Assembly: GCF_029962835.1 (NCBI RefSeq)
Contig: NC_080583.1
Coordinates: 2,604,001-2,668,000, forward strand
Length of the DNA stretch: 64,000 bases
Origin: Magnolia sinica
Lineage: Eukaryota; Streptophyta; Magnoliopsida; Magnoliales; Magnoliaceae
Direction: 5' to 3'
In this document: piece after piece, positions 1 to 13,322 of the stretch
Numbering within the stretch: the first letter of the stretch is position 1
Layout: every line of letters starts with the position of its first letter
Program-made: the position numbers and the translations under genes
Notes under the pieces: generated by a model
Seen by the model: only the letters and a program-made list of their open reading frames with translations
The model's database searches: none
Told to the model about the DNA's origin: nothing

Positions 1-360
1 GTTTTATCCACACCGTCCATCCATTTATTTATATTGTTTTAGGTGGTCGGCCAAAAAACTAGGTAGATCCAAGGATCAAGTAGGCCACACCATGATGCCC
101 ACCATTGAAACCTTCATAGGGCCCACCGTTATGTTTATTTACTATCTGACATCATAAGGTCACATGGACCTGGATGAACGGAAAACACAAATATCAACTA
201 CGTCCATAAGTACTGTCCCTAAAGAAGTTTTCAACAACAGGCGTTTAATCCCCATGTGTGGCTTACTTGAGCAATGGATCTGCCTCATTTTTGTTTTTAC
301 ATGTTAAAATGATGAGGAGAAATAGATGGACGGTATGGATTAAACCCATACAACATGTTG
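1..360. mobile_element. M1 MITE copy, cut by the window edge
   Basis: Family M1 order is visible: ACACCGTCCATCCATTT, a CCACACCATGATGCCCACC block, GGGCCCACCGTTATGTTTAT, GGTCACATGGACCTGGATGA, and the inverted GATGGACGGTATGGATTAAA. Left terminus lies outside the window. Confidence 0.65.
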
Positions 361-1925
361 GTCCCTCAACGCCCCCAGCCTGTGTCCAGTTGGTGGACAT
401 CTAATGGGGTGGGCCCTATGATTTATATGGTGTGATTCGAAAATATAAACCAGGTGTACGGTTAATACATGCTTCTGGACCATCATAATCACCCATACTG
501 TTCTCATAAAATCGTTAGCCCAGTGCATAAATGTCCCGCGAACTACAATTTAGCAGAGTCCCGCAGAACACTAAACCAATTCTTTTTGCCGTTGATGCAT
601 CCTCTTACGGCCATTTCCGAAACACTTCAGCGCTAATTACTATGATTAATTACGTATTCTTTATGTGTTTTAGAGAAAATTTTAATACTGTGACGGATTG
701 TGACAGATGATACGCAGGCGCTCCCGGTAGAACTTTTCAAACGTAATGTAAACCGTTAAAATAGTGGGATCATCGTTAGATAGATTATAAAACAATGCTT
801 TTATAGAGATGATAGTTAAATGGTCGCTTATATATGACTTGTAAGATGAACGGTAGAGATGCAAAAATAATCAACTGTTCAAACGAGACAAAAGAAATTT
901 TGAATTTTATGTTCTTTTGTTATTTTTGAACTATCTAAATTAATTCACGTTATTTGTACGTCGTAGTTTGAGTCATGTACATGCAACTTGTACGAACTTT
1001 TTCGTGCATGCGTATCATCCATCACGCTCTGCCAGAGTACCAGATAAACTACTCTGCTTTTTATTACCTCCGGAAAAAAGAGCGTCATCGAGGCGCTAAA
1101 AAGGAGTACGGTTTTGACGCTAGCGCCGACGCGCACCAAATAGTTTTTAAATGATAGTTTTAGGGAGATTCGCGCGAGTTGATATTTAAATTAGATTTTC
1201 GCCATACGTGTAAACTTCTAAAAGATCTGATCCATTTATCATGTGGAACCCATCCATTGAATTGCATTGTAACTAAAACTAAGTCTCTGAAAACCCATGA
1301 ATTATTAGGTAGTGGACCAAGTGATGAGTGGATCATATTCATTTTTTGTGAAGGGGAATATTAGAATGGGCCACACGTGATTAATAGATCGGATCATATA
1401 CACGTGGGTTATATTTACGTATGTGTGGTCTAATATATCAAGTCGCTTAACTGCTTAATGTTTGGTGTTTCTATGATTTTGTTTCTGAAACTGAGAAAGC
1501 TAAGGAAGCGTCCAATTCACAACACGTGCGAAAGCGAGCCGCAGTTATCGTTGCACGCGCTATCTCTTTCTCTCTCCTTACGTGATTGGTGAAGGCGACA
1601 CGTTAGTATCTCGTGATGATGACTGGGCACTTCCATCTCTTTTTTCCTGCATTGTACTTCCACCTCGACCGTTGTATATACACTGGTTATCTGTATATGG
1701 TCGGATGATGACTGCTGGCCATGATCATGAGTTGTTTGATACTCTTCAGGGAGTCTGATGGATCCGTACTCATGCACCCAGGAACATGGTGGCAGGAATC
1801 TGTGGGGCCCAACGTGAAAATTTTGTTTTATCCCCACATAATATCCATTTTCCCAACTAATTTTACAGCACATATCTAAAACTCAAGAGGACCACACTGC
1901 TGGAAACATGTATAAGGGGTAGTAG
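361..1925. other. No gene recognised
   Basis: AT-rich at first, with CACGTG-type words near 1395-1403 and 1523. A 118-codon minus frame at 1517-1873 has no recognisable domain and low-complexity composition; I do not call it. Confidence 0.5.
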
Positions 1926-1937
1926 ATTAATTAGATG

Positions 1938-2410
1938 TTGCCCGGGTAACCTTTGCAGGTGTTTCCCTCACCATGGGGCCTACCTAGATATATGTGTTGT
2001 ATCTATGCAATTCATCTGTTTCTCTATATTATTTTAAGATTTGAGCTAAAATATCTAGCAAATCTAAATCTTAAATGGATTACATCATAGGAAATAGCCA
2101 CGGTGGACAGTTAAAAAGTTATTAAGGGTCATAAAAGTTTTTTGGATCAAGCTTAAATTTGTGTTTTCTCTTCATTTATGTCTATGTAATGGTAAATAAA
2201 TGTTATTATGCGTTTCTGATTTTTTAATTTTTAATGGTGTATTCAATGAATGTTGTTTCTAGTAATGTGGTCCACTTGGGATTTGGATATGCTCTTGTTT
2301 GTGACTACGCTCTAAAATGAGTTGAAAAAAAGTTGATGGACAACACGGCTATTCAAAACATACATCAAAGTGGGCCCCACAATCAAGGAAACACCTACTA
2401 CGGGTGACAT
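1938..2410. mobile_element. Inverted-repeat M1-type MITE
   Basis: Outer inverted repeat AGGTGTTTCC (left) and GGAAACACCT (right, near 2388-2397). Then CACCATGGGGCCTACC and, inverted, GGGCCCCACAATC. The interior matches other M1 copies (GGATCAAGCTTAAATTTGTG, TCTTCATTTATG, GTGGTCCACTTGGGATTTGG). Confidence 0.65.
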
Positions 2411-3008
2411 CTTATCTGTTCCTGGGAGAATGACATTCATCTGTTGAAACATCCTAAGGCCCACAGAGATTTGTTGTAGCAGGGTCATGACATGAACTGC
2501 ATCCCGAGGAAACTTTTTATGGCCAGGATCCTCTACACCAGCTCTATAACAATTTCTTCTACAAAAATGTCGGATGGGGACTCATTACCCACTGTAGTGT
2601 ATGCATGGGATCAGACTCATCCAAAGGAATGCCCACTGTTAAGGTGGGATGTCCCTAAGATCATACCAATTCAACAAGTAGATGGGCTACCACGAGAATT
2701 TGGAATGTTTTGGGATGGTTTCCCATTTTTTCTATGGTGTCGTGGATAGATAATTGTATGGGCCAGATTTATTGGAAATCCCTTCATCTGGTGGGTTGGA
2801 TGGCAGAAGAACAATTTAGTGGGCCCCGCCGAACACTAGAAAGCTAGACCATCCAAAAATCTCCGACACATTTGGTGGCTCGCATTAAGGTTGGATCAGT
2901 CTGGATTTTGAGGTGTCCCAATTTCTTAATGAGGCAAAACTTTTGGATGGATTGGATCCATTAAAAACACTCCCACAGGTTATGACAGGGTCGTGTGTGT
3001 ATATATAT

Positions 3009-3541
3009 ATATATATGAAATGGTTCTGGTTCTATGCGGTGGAGCTCATGGGAACTTTCCATATGGTCGAGCTTCGTGGGCCCCACCATGATGTGTGTCG
3101 AACGTCAACACTGTGCATTTGATGGGTCCCCTTTAAATTATGGGATATCTCAAAAATCAGCCCTACACAGAATTCAGGTGGGCCATACTATCTAAAATCA
3201 TATGAAGACATGCTTGAAACATATAAAAGCACTTGGTGGGGCCCACTGAAATTTGGATGGGTCTGAAACTTGGTCATACCTCTCATCCAAGTGGGACACA
3301 TATAATGGATGGGCTGGATTTGTGAACCACATCTCGGTGGGCTCAAAAAATAATTATGAATGTTTTAATGGGAGGATAACCCCTCTCAACTTTTGTATGT
3401 GGTGTGGCCCACACAAGTAATGGATTAGCTTGATTTTTAAGCCTGAGGTCCACCATGGAATGGTGCATCTGACTGATGGGATAGATTTTCGACACACATC
3501 ATGGTGGGGCCCACACAGCTCCACCGCATAGAACCATTTTC

Positions 3542-3546
<5 letters not shown>
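3009..3546. mobile_element. M2-type inverted-repeat element with adjoining GA array
   Basis: Left GGTTCTATGCGGTGGAGCT and right AGCTCCACCGCATAGAACC are inverted copies; just inside are GTGGGCCCCACCATGATGTG and its inverse. The interior holds the AAAAATCAGCCC and GTGGGGCCCACTGAAATTTG words typical of M2. A GA array (3546-3586) abuts the right end. Confidence 0.7.
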
Positions 3547-3589
<43 letters not shown>

Positions 3590-5589
3590 TATATATATAT
3601 AGAAATCAAACCTGACCTGTTTACAGCGAGTGTACCTCCACATGCATATGTGTCGACTTCAAACATGTGTGAGATCCAAGCCATCAACCATGGATCCGGT
3701 TTTGTAGATGTCCTTACCCAAAATTCACGCTGGTCCACTGATCAGGGGAGCTAAACTTTCCAATACTGATGGATGGCTAGATATTAAACTTGGCTAGCCT
3801 TTCTAAGACATGCTTTGGTTGCAAACATTAATTGTCACCTATTTGATGATAAGCATGATGGACGGCTTAGATCCCACACGTGTGACAAGTTCAAACATGG
3901 GGGCGATTTATGGGTGCTCTGCCCCGTGGGACCCACTGAATGAACGATCCTTAGTAACCTCTGGTACATGGACATTTGCCTGTCAAATTCAGACCTTTTT
4001 TAGTATTTCTCACTCTAACCGTCCATCAGGTTTTCATCAATTAGGTGTTTGTCGGTTTTTAATCCCTCTAAGTAAGCCCCAACGGCTTAGATTTCTTGCA
4101 CACATTCCACATGTATCTGATTCCGGACTCTGCAGGAGTACTGTAGTTTTCTCTCTTTTTCACTGCACCAATACCCCACTGTACGGTTCTCCATTCTCTG
4201 GGCCATGATCAGGTACATCATATGCCATCCGTTCCATTAAAAGGATGACACGTGTATGTTCAGTGTCCCCCATTGGCCCTTTTCTTTTTTTGGCCATTCA
4301 TTTTACAATATAAAATTCAGCCATTTATGAGTGGACTAGATTACTTTAGACCAGGGATCTTACACGATTGGACATGCCAGATGACGACTTGGATCTTACA
4401 CACACGCGCCTGTGTGTAGATTATCCCTGTAATATTACGGATTACCTGCACTTATGTGAGAATGGTAAAATGGACTCAAACTCCATAACAGTGGAAGTGG
4501 AATCGAGCAAAAACTGGGACCCATGTATCCTTGGATTCCATCCAACCCGTTCATCAGGTGCAGATAAAAAAAGTGTGAGGGGAGTCCAAAAATCAGGTCT
4601 ATATAATCATCAGGTGGACCGCAATATAGTTAACAATGGGGAGGAATGTTGACCATAGAAAACACCTACATTGGCTATACTGATGCTGAGTCCACCATGT
4701 TGTGCGTGTGAAATCCAACCGGTGCATCAGGTACATCCCACCGTCTCCCTCTGTCTTGCTAAAAATCAGGCCAATCTAACCATCATCTGGGCCCCACCAC
4801 ATGGATTTGTTTTCTTTCGGATTTTTTTCATTGTTTTCTCGGACATGGCCCATCCATGGAGTATATCGGTGTATCTCCTGGGATTCCCTTCACAACTTTT
4901 TGGAGGCAATGGCATACCACCAAAGGAAGGCCAAATGCAAGTAGAAGTAATTAGTAAGATTCAAATCCATTCCTACATAGGGTAGGACATAACTAAGCTG
5001 CAAGCATGTCCAATTCGAAAAAATTCAATATGTATAGGAAGAAATTGATATTTGAAATGTGAATAGTAAAGTGATTATATTTTTTTATGCGGTTATTGTT
5101 GCGAGACACATGATCCATATTGATCTTTATGTAGCGGACTATATGTGATCAACCAACCTCCATGGTAGGTTGTGTTGGTCCGTTTTGTGAGAAAAGGCAT
5201 GCTTCCAACTAAAAATTGAGATTTTAAGAAAATTTTATTATTTTTAGTAATTTTATTTTTTGTGGTATTTCTTTATTTTTAAAGTTTTAGATTGTCATCT
5301 TTTTAAGAAAGTGATTATAATCATGGTGGAAATCCACTGGTGATGTTAATTTAGAACTTTTTAGTTTTTATAAAACATAATATTCTTGATAAGTTTTATT
5401 CTGGTTGAATTAGACTTCTATTAAAGTTAGAATTTTTCTATACTAGTTTTACTTTTTCTTTATCATGGTATAATCGAGAAATCATATACATTACATTAGT
5501 GAATAATAAAATTTTAAATTTACTTTTCTATCTCATGGAATTAAGAATAACCTTGTGTGGCTAAATTTAAATTATTTTATATATCGATA
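3590..5589. other. No gene; MITE fragments
   Basis: Pieces of M2-type sequence (for example AAAAATCAGGTCTATATAAT near 4590 and AAAAATCAGGCCAATCTAAC near 4760), then AT-rich sequence from about 5000. Frames at 3810-4208, 4368-4652 and 4671-4985 run through these repeats and look fortuitous. Confidence 0.5.
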
Positions 5590-5598
5590 ATAATAACA

Positions 5599-5599
5599 G

Positions 5600-5632
<33 letters not shown>

Positions 5633-5634
5633 TA
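5599..5634. repeat. Perfect AAT/ATT palindrome
   Basis: An AAT run switches to an ATT run at its centre, giving a self-complementary 36-base hairpin. Confidence 0.8.
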
Positions 5635-7645
5635 GGAATATAGCATGTGCAACGCATGTGGCCAATCCAATTGTAAACAAACCAATCCGTGGTCACTTGT
5701 TAAAATAGGACCATTGGATATTTTTCACTTGTATCCATTCAAATGATGTCTGCCAATCTAATAAATACATAATAAGAGAAAATAAAATTTTCATTCATTC
5801 TATATCTAATTGTGGCCCGTAATTTGCATGATTTATGTTTTAATTACTTGTACTCAGCATATGTTATTTCTAACTGTTGTCATGTCATACATCACACTCT
5901 ACCATAAGTATTAAAGTTTTTCTCAATTAAACAAGGACTAATAGTTTTTAATTATGTGTTGGATTAAAAGCATCATGAAAATGTGTTTTTTTTTTTTTTT
6001 TCGAATCTAAAATAGCATGTTATCACATTATATTGTATATTATTTTAGCAAAATTATTGTTTTTGTTTTTATTATAAGTTTTAATCTTTTGAACTAATGG
6101 TGTATATGTTTTATTAAATCTAAAATTATAAACGGGTACCCAATATTCTAATGGGTACACCAACAACCTAATAGGAATGGGTATGTGTGTTGTAGAAAGT
6201 GTACTATATATAAGGAGGAGCAATAAGTATAAAGTGTATTCTTCTAAAGTATTTCTTAGCGAGAGTGTTCTTATATAAAGGATGGATAAGTTTTGTATTT
6301 TGTATTTCTCTTATTTTAAATAACTTTCCTGTATTGCTATCCTATAGATGTAAGTGTATTTTCAAACGACATAACTTTGTACCTCTTATATCTTGTTTTT
6401 ACCTTTGCTTTTTAGGTTTTTATTTAGATCATTTCTTTTGTGGCTTTACTTAATCAACATCAGTCTTGTGCTGTTGTTTTCCACAACAATGACCACATAA
6501 AAACAGTAACAACCATTAGTCTGGGCTATAACCTACTAGATAGTCATGGAATACAATGCTATCGAGATCCTGGGAACATGACTTTAACTTGGCAAGTGGT
6601 CATTATGTCCGATCTCAAGTTTTCAATGACAATAAAAGGAATTTCTCTCTTTGAACTCATACACATTTATGACTTAATATATTCTCACTTATTAGTTATG
6701 GCAATAATAATGTCCACATATGACCATAGTTGTCATAATCTAAGGTCAAGAATATCAAATCAAAGGTGCTTTGCAGGGCACACAACACTAATGGATGTCA
6801 CACATCTATTAAGGTAGCTCTAGAGTCATTTATATGCTCTTTATTAGTTGAAGCCTTCCTTTTAGGCTACATGTGAAGAGTTGTGCTGCATTGTTGGAAA
6901 GTACTAAAATTCCCCCTGGAAAAAGGCAAAGCTACACATAATTATACAAGTAAAATTGACCAAACATAAAATCCATCTATATTTTCTTTCATCCAAAATA
7001 CACATATCTTCATTTAAAATTCTTACTACATCCTTTAAATATTTAAAGTTTTTCTTCTTAAAGCAATGAATGTAGAAATTGTACACCATTACTCACATTA
7101 TATATATACTAGTAAGTACGACACGTGCAATGCACTTTGAGCGAGGACGGGATAGAAATGGAGAGAGATTCACAGGGAGGAGAGAAAAATAAGAGTGGTA
7201 AATGGATTGTGGTCTTTTCTAACACCTGATTCACAAACCACATAAAATACTTGTCCATGCATGGGGCCACCTTTTTTTAAATGTAAAATCCACTTTGTTC
7301 ATTGAGTTCTATACTTGATGTTAGTTATTAAACTAAATAATCAGGTAAATCAACAAGCCAAATGAGCCACATCACATGGTATATTGAAACTAAGATGTCA
7401 AACCAGTTTTTTCTAGGACTCGTCCCGATGAAGAGAAGATATAAAAATAATCCTAACAAGAAATTCAGAGGAGGGCATATCTTGTTAACTTAGTAGTTTT
7501 AAGAGCAATTTTACATTATTTCCATGGGTGTGACATGTGTGAATTTTTAATCAATCTTTTTTTTTTTTTTCCTTTTTCTGTATAGTTCAAATAATAGTTC
7601 TCACTAGATGGACAAAATAACTTTAATTTACATATACATTATGGT
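5635..7645. other. AT-rich, gene-free; possible degraded transposon
   Basis: GGAATATAGCATGTGCAACG near 5636 and AGTACGACACGTGCAATGCA near 7116 resemble each other. CTATATATAAGGAGG (6205-6219) could be an LTR promoter. No protein domain seen in the frames here. Confidence 0.3.
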
Positions 7646-8086
7646 GGACCAAGTTTTATGAGGGCTGCCATGATGTGTGTGTTATATCCACATGGTCTAT
7701 ACATTTTTTGAGATCATTTTAGAGAGTAGGCCAAAAAATGAGGTAGATCCAAAGCTCAAGTGGCCGACACCACATAAATTAACAGGACAATGATACCCAC
7801 CCTTGGAACCTTCTTAAAGCCCACCATCGTATTTATCTGGCATCTAACCTATTTATAAGGTCACACATACATGGATGAAGGAAAAACACAAATATCAGCT
7901 TGATCCAATATGGCTTCCAGGAAGTTTTCAACTGTAAGTGTTCAATCCCAACAGCTTTCTATAGTGTGGTCCACTTTATCTTTGGATCTACTTCAATTTT
8001 TTCCCATAAGCGAAAATTATGTCACAAAATGAATGAACGGTGTGGATATAACACATACATCATGGTGGACCCATAAAACTTGGTGA
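7646..8086. mobile_element. M1 MITE, near complete
   Basis: Left GGACCAAGTTTTATGAGG and right (inverted) CACCAAGTTTTATGGGTCC, followed inward by CCATGATGTGTGTGTTATAT and its inverse ATAACACATACATCATGG. Interior in M1 order with AATATCAGCTTGATCCAATA and GTGTGGTCCACTTTATCTTT. No coding capacity. Confidence 0.8.
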
Positions 8087-9827
8087 AGTCAACACGTGTG
8101 TCATCTTCCTTAAAAACTCCTCTCATTTACTTTATATATTGGGACTAAAAGTCTCTCAAAAACCAACTGCGGGGTGGGATCGTCCAAAATTACTGGAATT
8201 ATTATTATTATTATTATGGTGGGGAAGTGGTCCCCCCTCATCTTGGGCGTGACTTAAAAAAGACGGGAGAGAGGCGGGTCCTACACTTTCCGTAACGAGG
8301 CGGAAAATGGCATCGTTGCGCAAGCGCGTGGGGCCCACCCCAATTCCGTCGTTTTCCTGCGTTGGCGTCTCGATTCGGAAAACGACCGCACCTCCGACCC
8401 AACCCCGTCATGTCTCAGACACCTTACGCTGTATCAGGACCGTCCATCCCCTTCATATCGATTAACCGTGTCGATACGCCGTCGTTTTCTGCCGTTAGGC
8501 CTTCGACTCCATATCAAGCAAGCCATGCCATAAATTAACTTATTGTCCGCCAGAGTATGGATTATTGTACGTGTGCACACATTTCTCTTTCCACGTGGGA
8601 CGTATGGACCATAATCAACCGTTCCAATTCAAATGGAAAGTAACCATCCGACTAGCGGACTTATTCTTTCTAAATAAGAATCTTTATTATTAAAATCCAT
8701 TTTAACCACGCGTTTCACGAATGGAAAACGGACGGGTAGGATCTTATCATTTTTCGATTTTTATTTTTTGGGGTTACTCTATTCTTTAGTACTGATAATT
8801 TGGTCGGTTTGGATTTGAGGAAAGATTATCCACGTGCACAGTCAACAATCTGCACGACCATGTTATTTCATATGCTTGCAAAGCATGGACTAGTTCTAGT
8901 TACCCGCCGTATGGGCTCTGGTTGGCTGTAGCTATCCTTGCGGACACGTGGCATTTTGCTGACCGCTAAAAGAATCTTTTTGAAAAGTCCTCGTTTAGAA
9001 TGGCTCTAGCCAGTTGATGGCCAAAATCCGGTTTCACGTGTCACACGTGTAACACCAGCCCTCGCTCGAAGATCCACCTCATCCCATGTACCCATGAGCT
9101 GAGATGTCTGTGTAGAATCAGCTCATCTGGCTTAGCTGCCTAACTTGTAAAGAAGGAGAAAGACACACGTGCCAACATGGCAGATGCTGTATGTATGCCA
9201 GCTTTGGACCATTCATTAGGTGGGGCCCACCATTAACATGCAGATAGATGATAGGGTGGTGTGGATGCGTGGAACAATGAGAGCCATATACATGTAACTC
9301 TAATCTTGTGGTTTGGATGGCCCATGAATGGTGAGACTTGTTTCTTATTTTTTAATGACAGCTAATGGCAGTCATGTTAATCATGGTCCCATCTTGACTC
9401 GCTAGCGAATCGAGTCTGTTCGAGTCAAGCAATTCAGTTAGTTTTTTTGAAATTTTTTCTCTACATGGTATGTGTTTGACATCCAACTCGTCCCACCGAT
9501 ATAACTCACCACGAACAGCGGAGAGAAAAATATAAAAGATCCAATTAAAAAGTTGGCCAAACTATAAAAGATAATATACACCATTCAAAGACATCCAAAT
9601 TCATTTGTAACCCATCTAATGATTTGATTAGCAAGAATTTTGAGTCATGTGACTACCATAGTGGGATGCTCATGTTATATGGATTAGATGTTATATAAAT
9701 ACCACGTGGGCCCACAACCCTTAACTTTCACTGCTTTGAATAAAAAATTAAGGTAAGGTATTCCCTAAAAAATCATCTCTAGGGATTTTCTAGTCATCCA
9801 TGCCCCATTCACTATTCAGTAAATTTC
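8087..9827. other. No gene; CpG-richer patch and MITE pieces
   Basis: 8160-8560 is richer in CpG than its surroundings (for example CGTCGTTTTCCTGCG), as plant promoters can be, but no coding exon follows on either strand. An ATT array lies at 8198-8215. 9450-9760 carries an M2-like fragment. Confidence 0.4.
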
Positions 9828-10794
9828 CCTAAAATAAAACATTGTCTCAGCTTTGATGAGTTTTGCCAAGTTTCTTCTATGTTTAATCCAATTGAAGTTG
9901 AGTTTTTCTGTAGTTGTGATGGATTTATTCCACAACTACTCTCCTAAGAAAAGTCAAGCTTTTCATTTTTCTTTATTTTTCCAATATATATATATATATA
10001 GATGATGTTCATCATTTAGAAATCCCCGAAGCATACAGAGGTCAAGCTCTATGGGTCTCACCATAATGCTTGTCAAACATCCACCATATAGGCCTAAAAC
10101 TCAATCCAATCTATGACTTATGTGGGTTGCATGACAAATAATAGTTGAGAGTGGATGCCCACCTATTGAAACCTTCTTGATTAGTTATAAGACCCACTGA
10201 GATGTCGTTAATTTAGAAATCAAGCTCATCCATTGTATGTGTCATAATTAGAAGAGAGTCATGCAAAATCTTAAGCCATTTCAAAACTTAGATGAGCTCT
10301 AACAAGTGCTTTTAAATGTTTTAAGCATGACTTCTCATGGTTTTAGATGGTGTGGCCCACCTAAGTATAGGATATGGCCAATTTTTGAGACGTCCTATGA
10401 CCTAAAGGGACCGATCAAATGCACAAAGTGGATGTCCATCACACATCATGGTAGGGCTCACAAAGCTCGACCTCATGAGAAGCTCCCATGTGGTTGACCT
10501 CATCGCGTGTGTGGATGGGTGGGTGGTTGTGTCAAATAAAGAGGTAATGCATGACATACGTGCACAAGATCCAAACCATATATTAAGTTGGTTTTAACAT
10601 GTGGACAAGATCTATTCCACACAACCTACACATGTATAGTTAGGTCACATCTATTAAAATAACAATGATACATGGCTTTAGAGTAAAAAGCTTATGTTCA
10701 TTATCACGTGAATCTGAATGAATGGCTTGGTGGTAGACACTCTGCATTTCAATACTAAAGTACTACGTCTTAGAGCCCATGTGAAAAGTTTGTG

Positions 10795-10833
<39 letters not shown>

Positions 10834-10923
10834 GTTGACTCTCATGCACCCAAATAACATCATTCCAAAATTTAAGATGGAAGCTTGAACATTCAATTTC
10901 GTAGAATCTCTCTTCAATGAAAT
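9828..10923 (+). repeat. Repeat unit A (1.1 kb tandem copy)
   Basis: Runs from CCCTAAAATAAA to the same word at the start of unit B, so the tandem period is about 1.1 kb. Contains the CATCACACATCATGGT block shared with the MITE families and a TAA array near its end. No coding capacity. Family not recognised. Confidence 0.8.
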
Positions 10924-11320
10924 CCCTAAAATAAAGTTCTAAAAGATTGTTTGAGCTTTGATGAGTTTTGCCAAGTTTCTTTTAAGTTCAGTTGAATCAA
11001 GGTTGAGTTTTTCCGTAGTTGTGATAGATTTATTCCACAACTACTCCTTGAGAAATGTCAAGTTTTTTATTTTTTATTTCCAAAATCTGGATATGATGTT
11101 CATCATTTAGAAATCCCCAAGGCAGGTAGAGGTCAAGCTCTATGGGCCCCACCATAATGCTTGTCAGGCATCCACCCCATGGGCCTAAAAATCAATCCAA
11201 TCTATGACTTAGGTGGGTTGTATGACAGACAACAGTTGAGAGTGGATGCTCACCTATTGAAACCTTCTTGATAGTTATATGACCCAATGAGATGTTTTTT
11301 TTTTTTTTACACACATGCAC

Positions 11321-12878
11321 TGTAGACACCCCACCTATGCTAGCATCTTGAGAAAACTAAGACAATTCGGGAACCATGATCATATCCTAAACCATAACCC
11401 CAACCTAGACTCTAACCTTAGCTTAAACCCTGATCCAAACATTAATCAAACCTGAGTCATCACGAGTCATCATTCAAGTCAAAGCATAACCAAACCTTCA
11501 CCCACAATCAATCCATTTTTTGAGCCACTTTCAGGTCATGATCGGACCAATTTTGAGCCATTTTCAAGCCAAATATCCAAAACGGGCTTTGAGTCGCTCT
11601 CAGGGCCCAAAAAAGGGCTCATCGGCCCAATTTTGGAAGAAACTGTACCCGAGTGGTAGTCTGACTACCGCTTGCTTTAAAAAAATATGTGCGCAACCAG
11701 ATGAAGTTTTAGGCCAAGCCCAGCCCAAACGGTAGTTGGACTACCGCGAGCGGCAGTTGGACTACCACGGGCAGTAATCCGACTGCCGCTCCAGAAACGA
11801 ACAGCTGTCTCCTCCGAGCAATAGCTGTCTCTCGTCCCCAAAGTCAACTTTTATATATATTTACCCCTCCACCCTACCTTATTTACCGTTTTACTAACCC
11901 CCAAGAGCCAATGAGAGCATGCCACATGGCATCCCTCTCTCCTCAAGCAATCCCAAGCTGTCATGTCAACTTTTACCCTTCATAAGCCCAACAATTATCA
12001 CATTGCTATTAGAAACGGCTATAAATAGCCCCTCCTCTTCACATTTCACACATAACAATTCCAAGAGAGAAAAACTCTTCTCATTTCAAGGGAGAGAGGG
12101 AGAGAAAGGAAGAGAGTAAGGGTGAGAAAGACCTCCCAAGCCTCCAAGATTAGATTTTTCAGCTACCCATTAGCCTCCTCCCAACTTCCCAACCCCACAA
12201 GTCTAGCCTGGATTGATCATGGTTCAATCCATGTCTTGGCCTACTCAAGATCAAGCCAAAGATCTTTTTATTTTGTTTACATACACGCATTCATCATTAT
12301 GACATCTATTCTCTTCTCAACCCCCCTGCTTCTCTAAATTTCTAGTGAATATATGCTCTATGACTTACCGTACCTCGGATCCTGTCACATTAAAAATTCC
12401 TAGTGATCTAGTCCACTTTTTTTTACCTTTTGTTATAAGCATCATTACATCCACCTTCTAAACACATTGTTGGACGTATGCTCTGTAGCCTGTCGAAACC
12501 TCGGATCTTGCCGCATCAGAAATCGGCGTGCGCCTAGTGTTAATCCCACTACATCATTCATCCTTTGAGATTTTCTTACCATACCAAGTAGAGACCGTAC
12601 ATTTGTACAGGCAGAGAGCGTGCCTAACTCTTTCTCTCTTTGTAATCGAGGTGCCTTACTCGAAATCTCGAATCACAGACTAGGAGTCAATCTAAGGTAG
12701 GAGAATCTTCGGATTTCTCCAACCTTACATATTCCGCGGGTTCTAGCCAACTGCGAGATTTTGAGATTAAGTGGCTAGTGGCGACTCCAAGACGACATCA
12801 ACAATCCAAATCAATCTAATCACCCTCACTATAACAAAAAGCCTAAATCTACATGGGCGCCGATTTCCAATGTTCACA
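11321..12878 (+). mobile_element. Solo LTR, 1.56 kb, inserted in the SINE
   Basis: TGTAGACACCCC to TGTTCACA, with flanking TGCAC (11316-11320) and TGCGC (12879-12883), a 5-bp duplication with one mismatch. Contains a TATAAATA promoter core near 12020, a purine-rich leader from about 12060, and GGCGACTCC near its end. Four imperfect hairpins lie at 11655-11787. The frames at 11919-12337 are leader sequence, not recognised genes. The right border is inferred from the duplication. Confidence 0.7.
11655..11787 (+). repeat. Four GGYAGT/ACTRCC hairpins in the solo LTR
   Basis: GGTAGT-CTG-ACTACC (11655-11669), GGTAGT-TGG-ACTACC (11731-11745), GGCAGT-TGG-ACTACC (11752-11766, one mismatch) and GGCAGT-6 nt-ACTGCC (11770-11787). 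The fourth copy has changed both arms while keeping pairing. Confidence 0.75.
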
Positions 12879-13288
12879 TGCGCATACCCCCACAAACTCA
12901 CGCCATAGTGGAATTTCACCACCTATGGGTACTCGAACCCTTGACCAGGTGTTGAAACTCCTAAGAGTCTACCACCGGATCAAGAGTAAGGACCTGACCT
13001 AATGAAATGTTGTTCAGACATCAAGCTCTTCCGTTGTATGTGTCATAATTAGAAGAGAGTCATATAAAATCTTAAGCCATTTCAAAACTTAGATAGGCTC
13101 TACTAAGTGCTTTTAAATGTTTTAAGCATGACTTCACATGGTTTTAGATGGTGTGTGGCCCATCTAAGTTCATGATATGGCTAATTTTTAGGACATCCTA
13201 TAACATAAAGGAACCAACCAAATACACAGTGTGGATGTCCTTCACACGTCATGGTGGGGCCCATAGAGCTCAACCTCATGGTCAACCT

Positions 13289-13322
<34 letters not shown>

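Larger units (their letters stand above)
11295..12995 (-). mobile_element. Minus-strand SINE in repeat unit B, split by a solo LTR
   Basis: Flanking direct repeats GACCCAATGAGATG (11281-11294) and GACCTAATGAAATG (12996-13009) form a 14-bp duplication with two mismatches. The head reads from 12995 on the minus strand: AGGTCCTTAC, then a box A-like TGGTAGACTCT (12964-12974) and a box B-like GGTTCGAGTAC (12929-12939), as in tRNA-derived SINEs. The tail is a 14-A run (T on plus, 11295-11308). Removing the LTR leaves a ~140 bp SINE. Confidence 0.75.

Noticed and set aside
1517..1873. 118-codon minus frame
   Set aside because: No domain, no splice context, and composition like the surrounding intergenic DNA.
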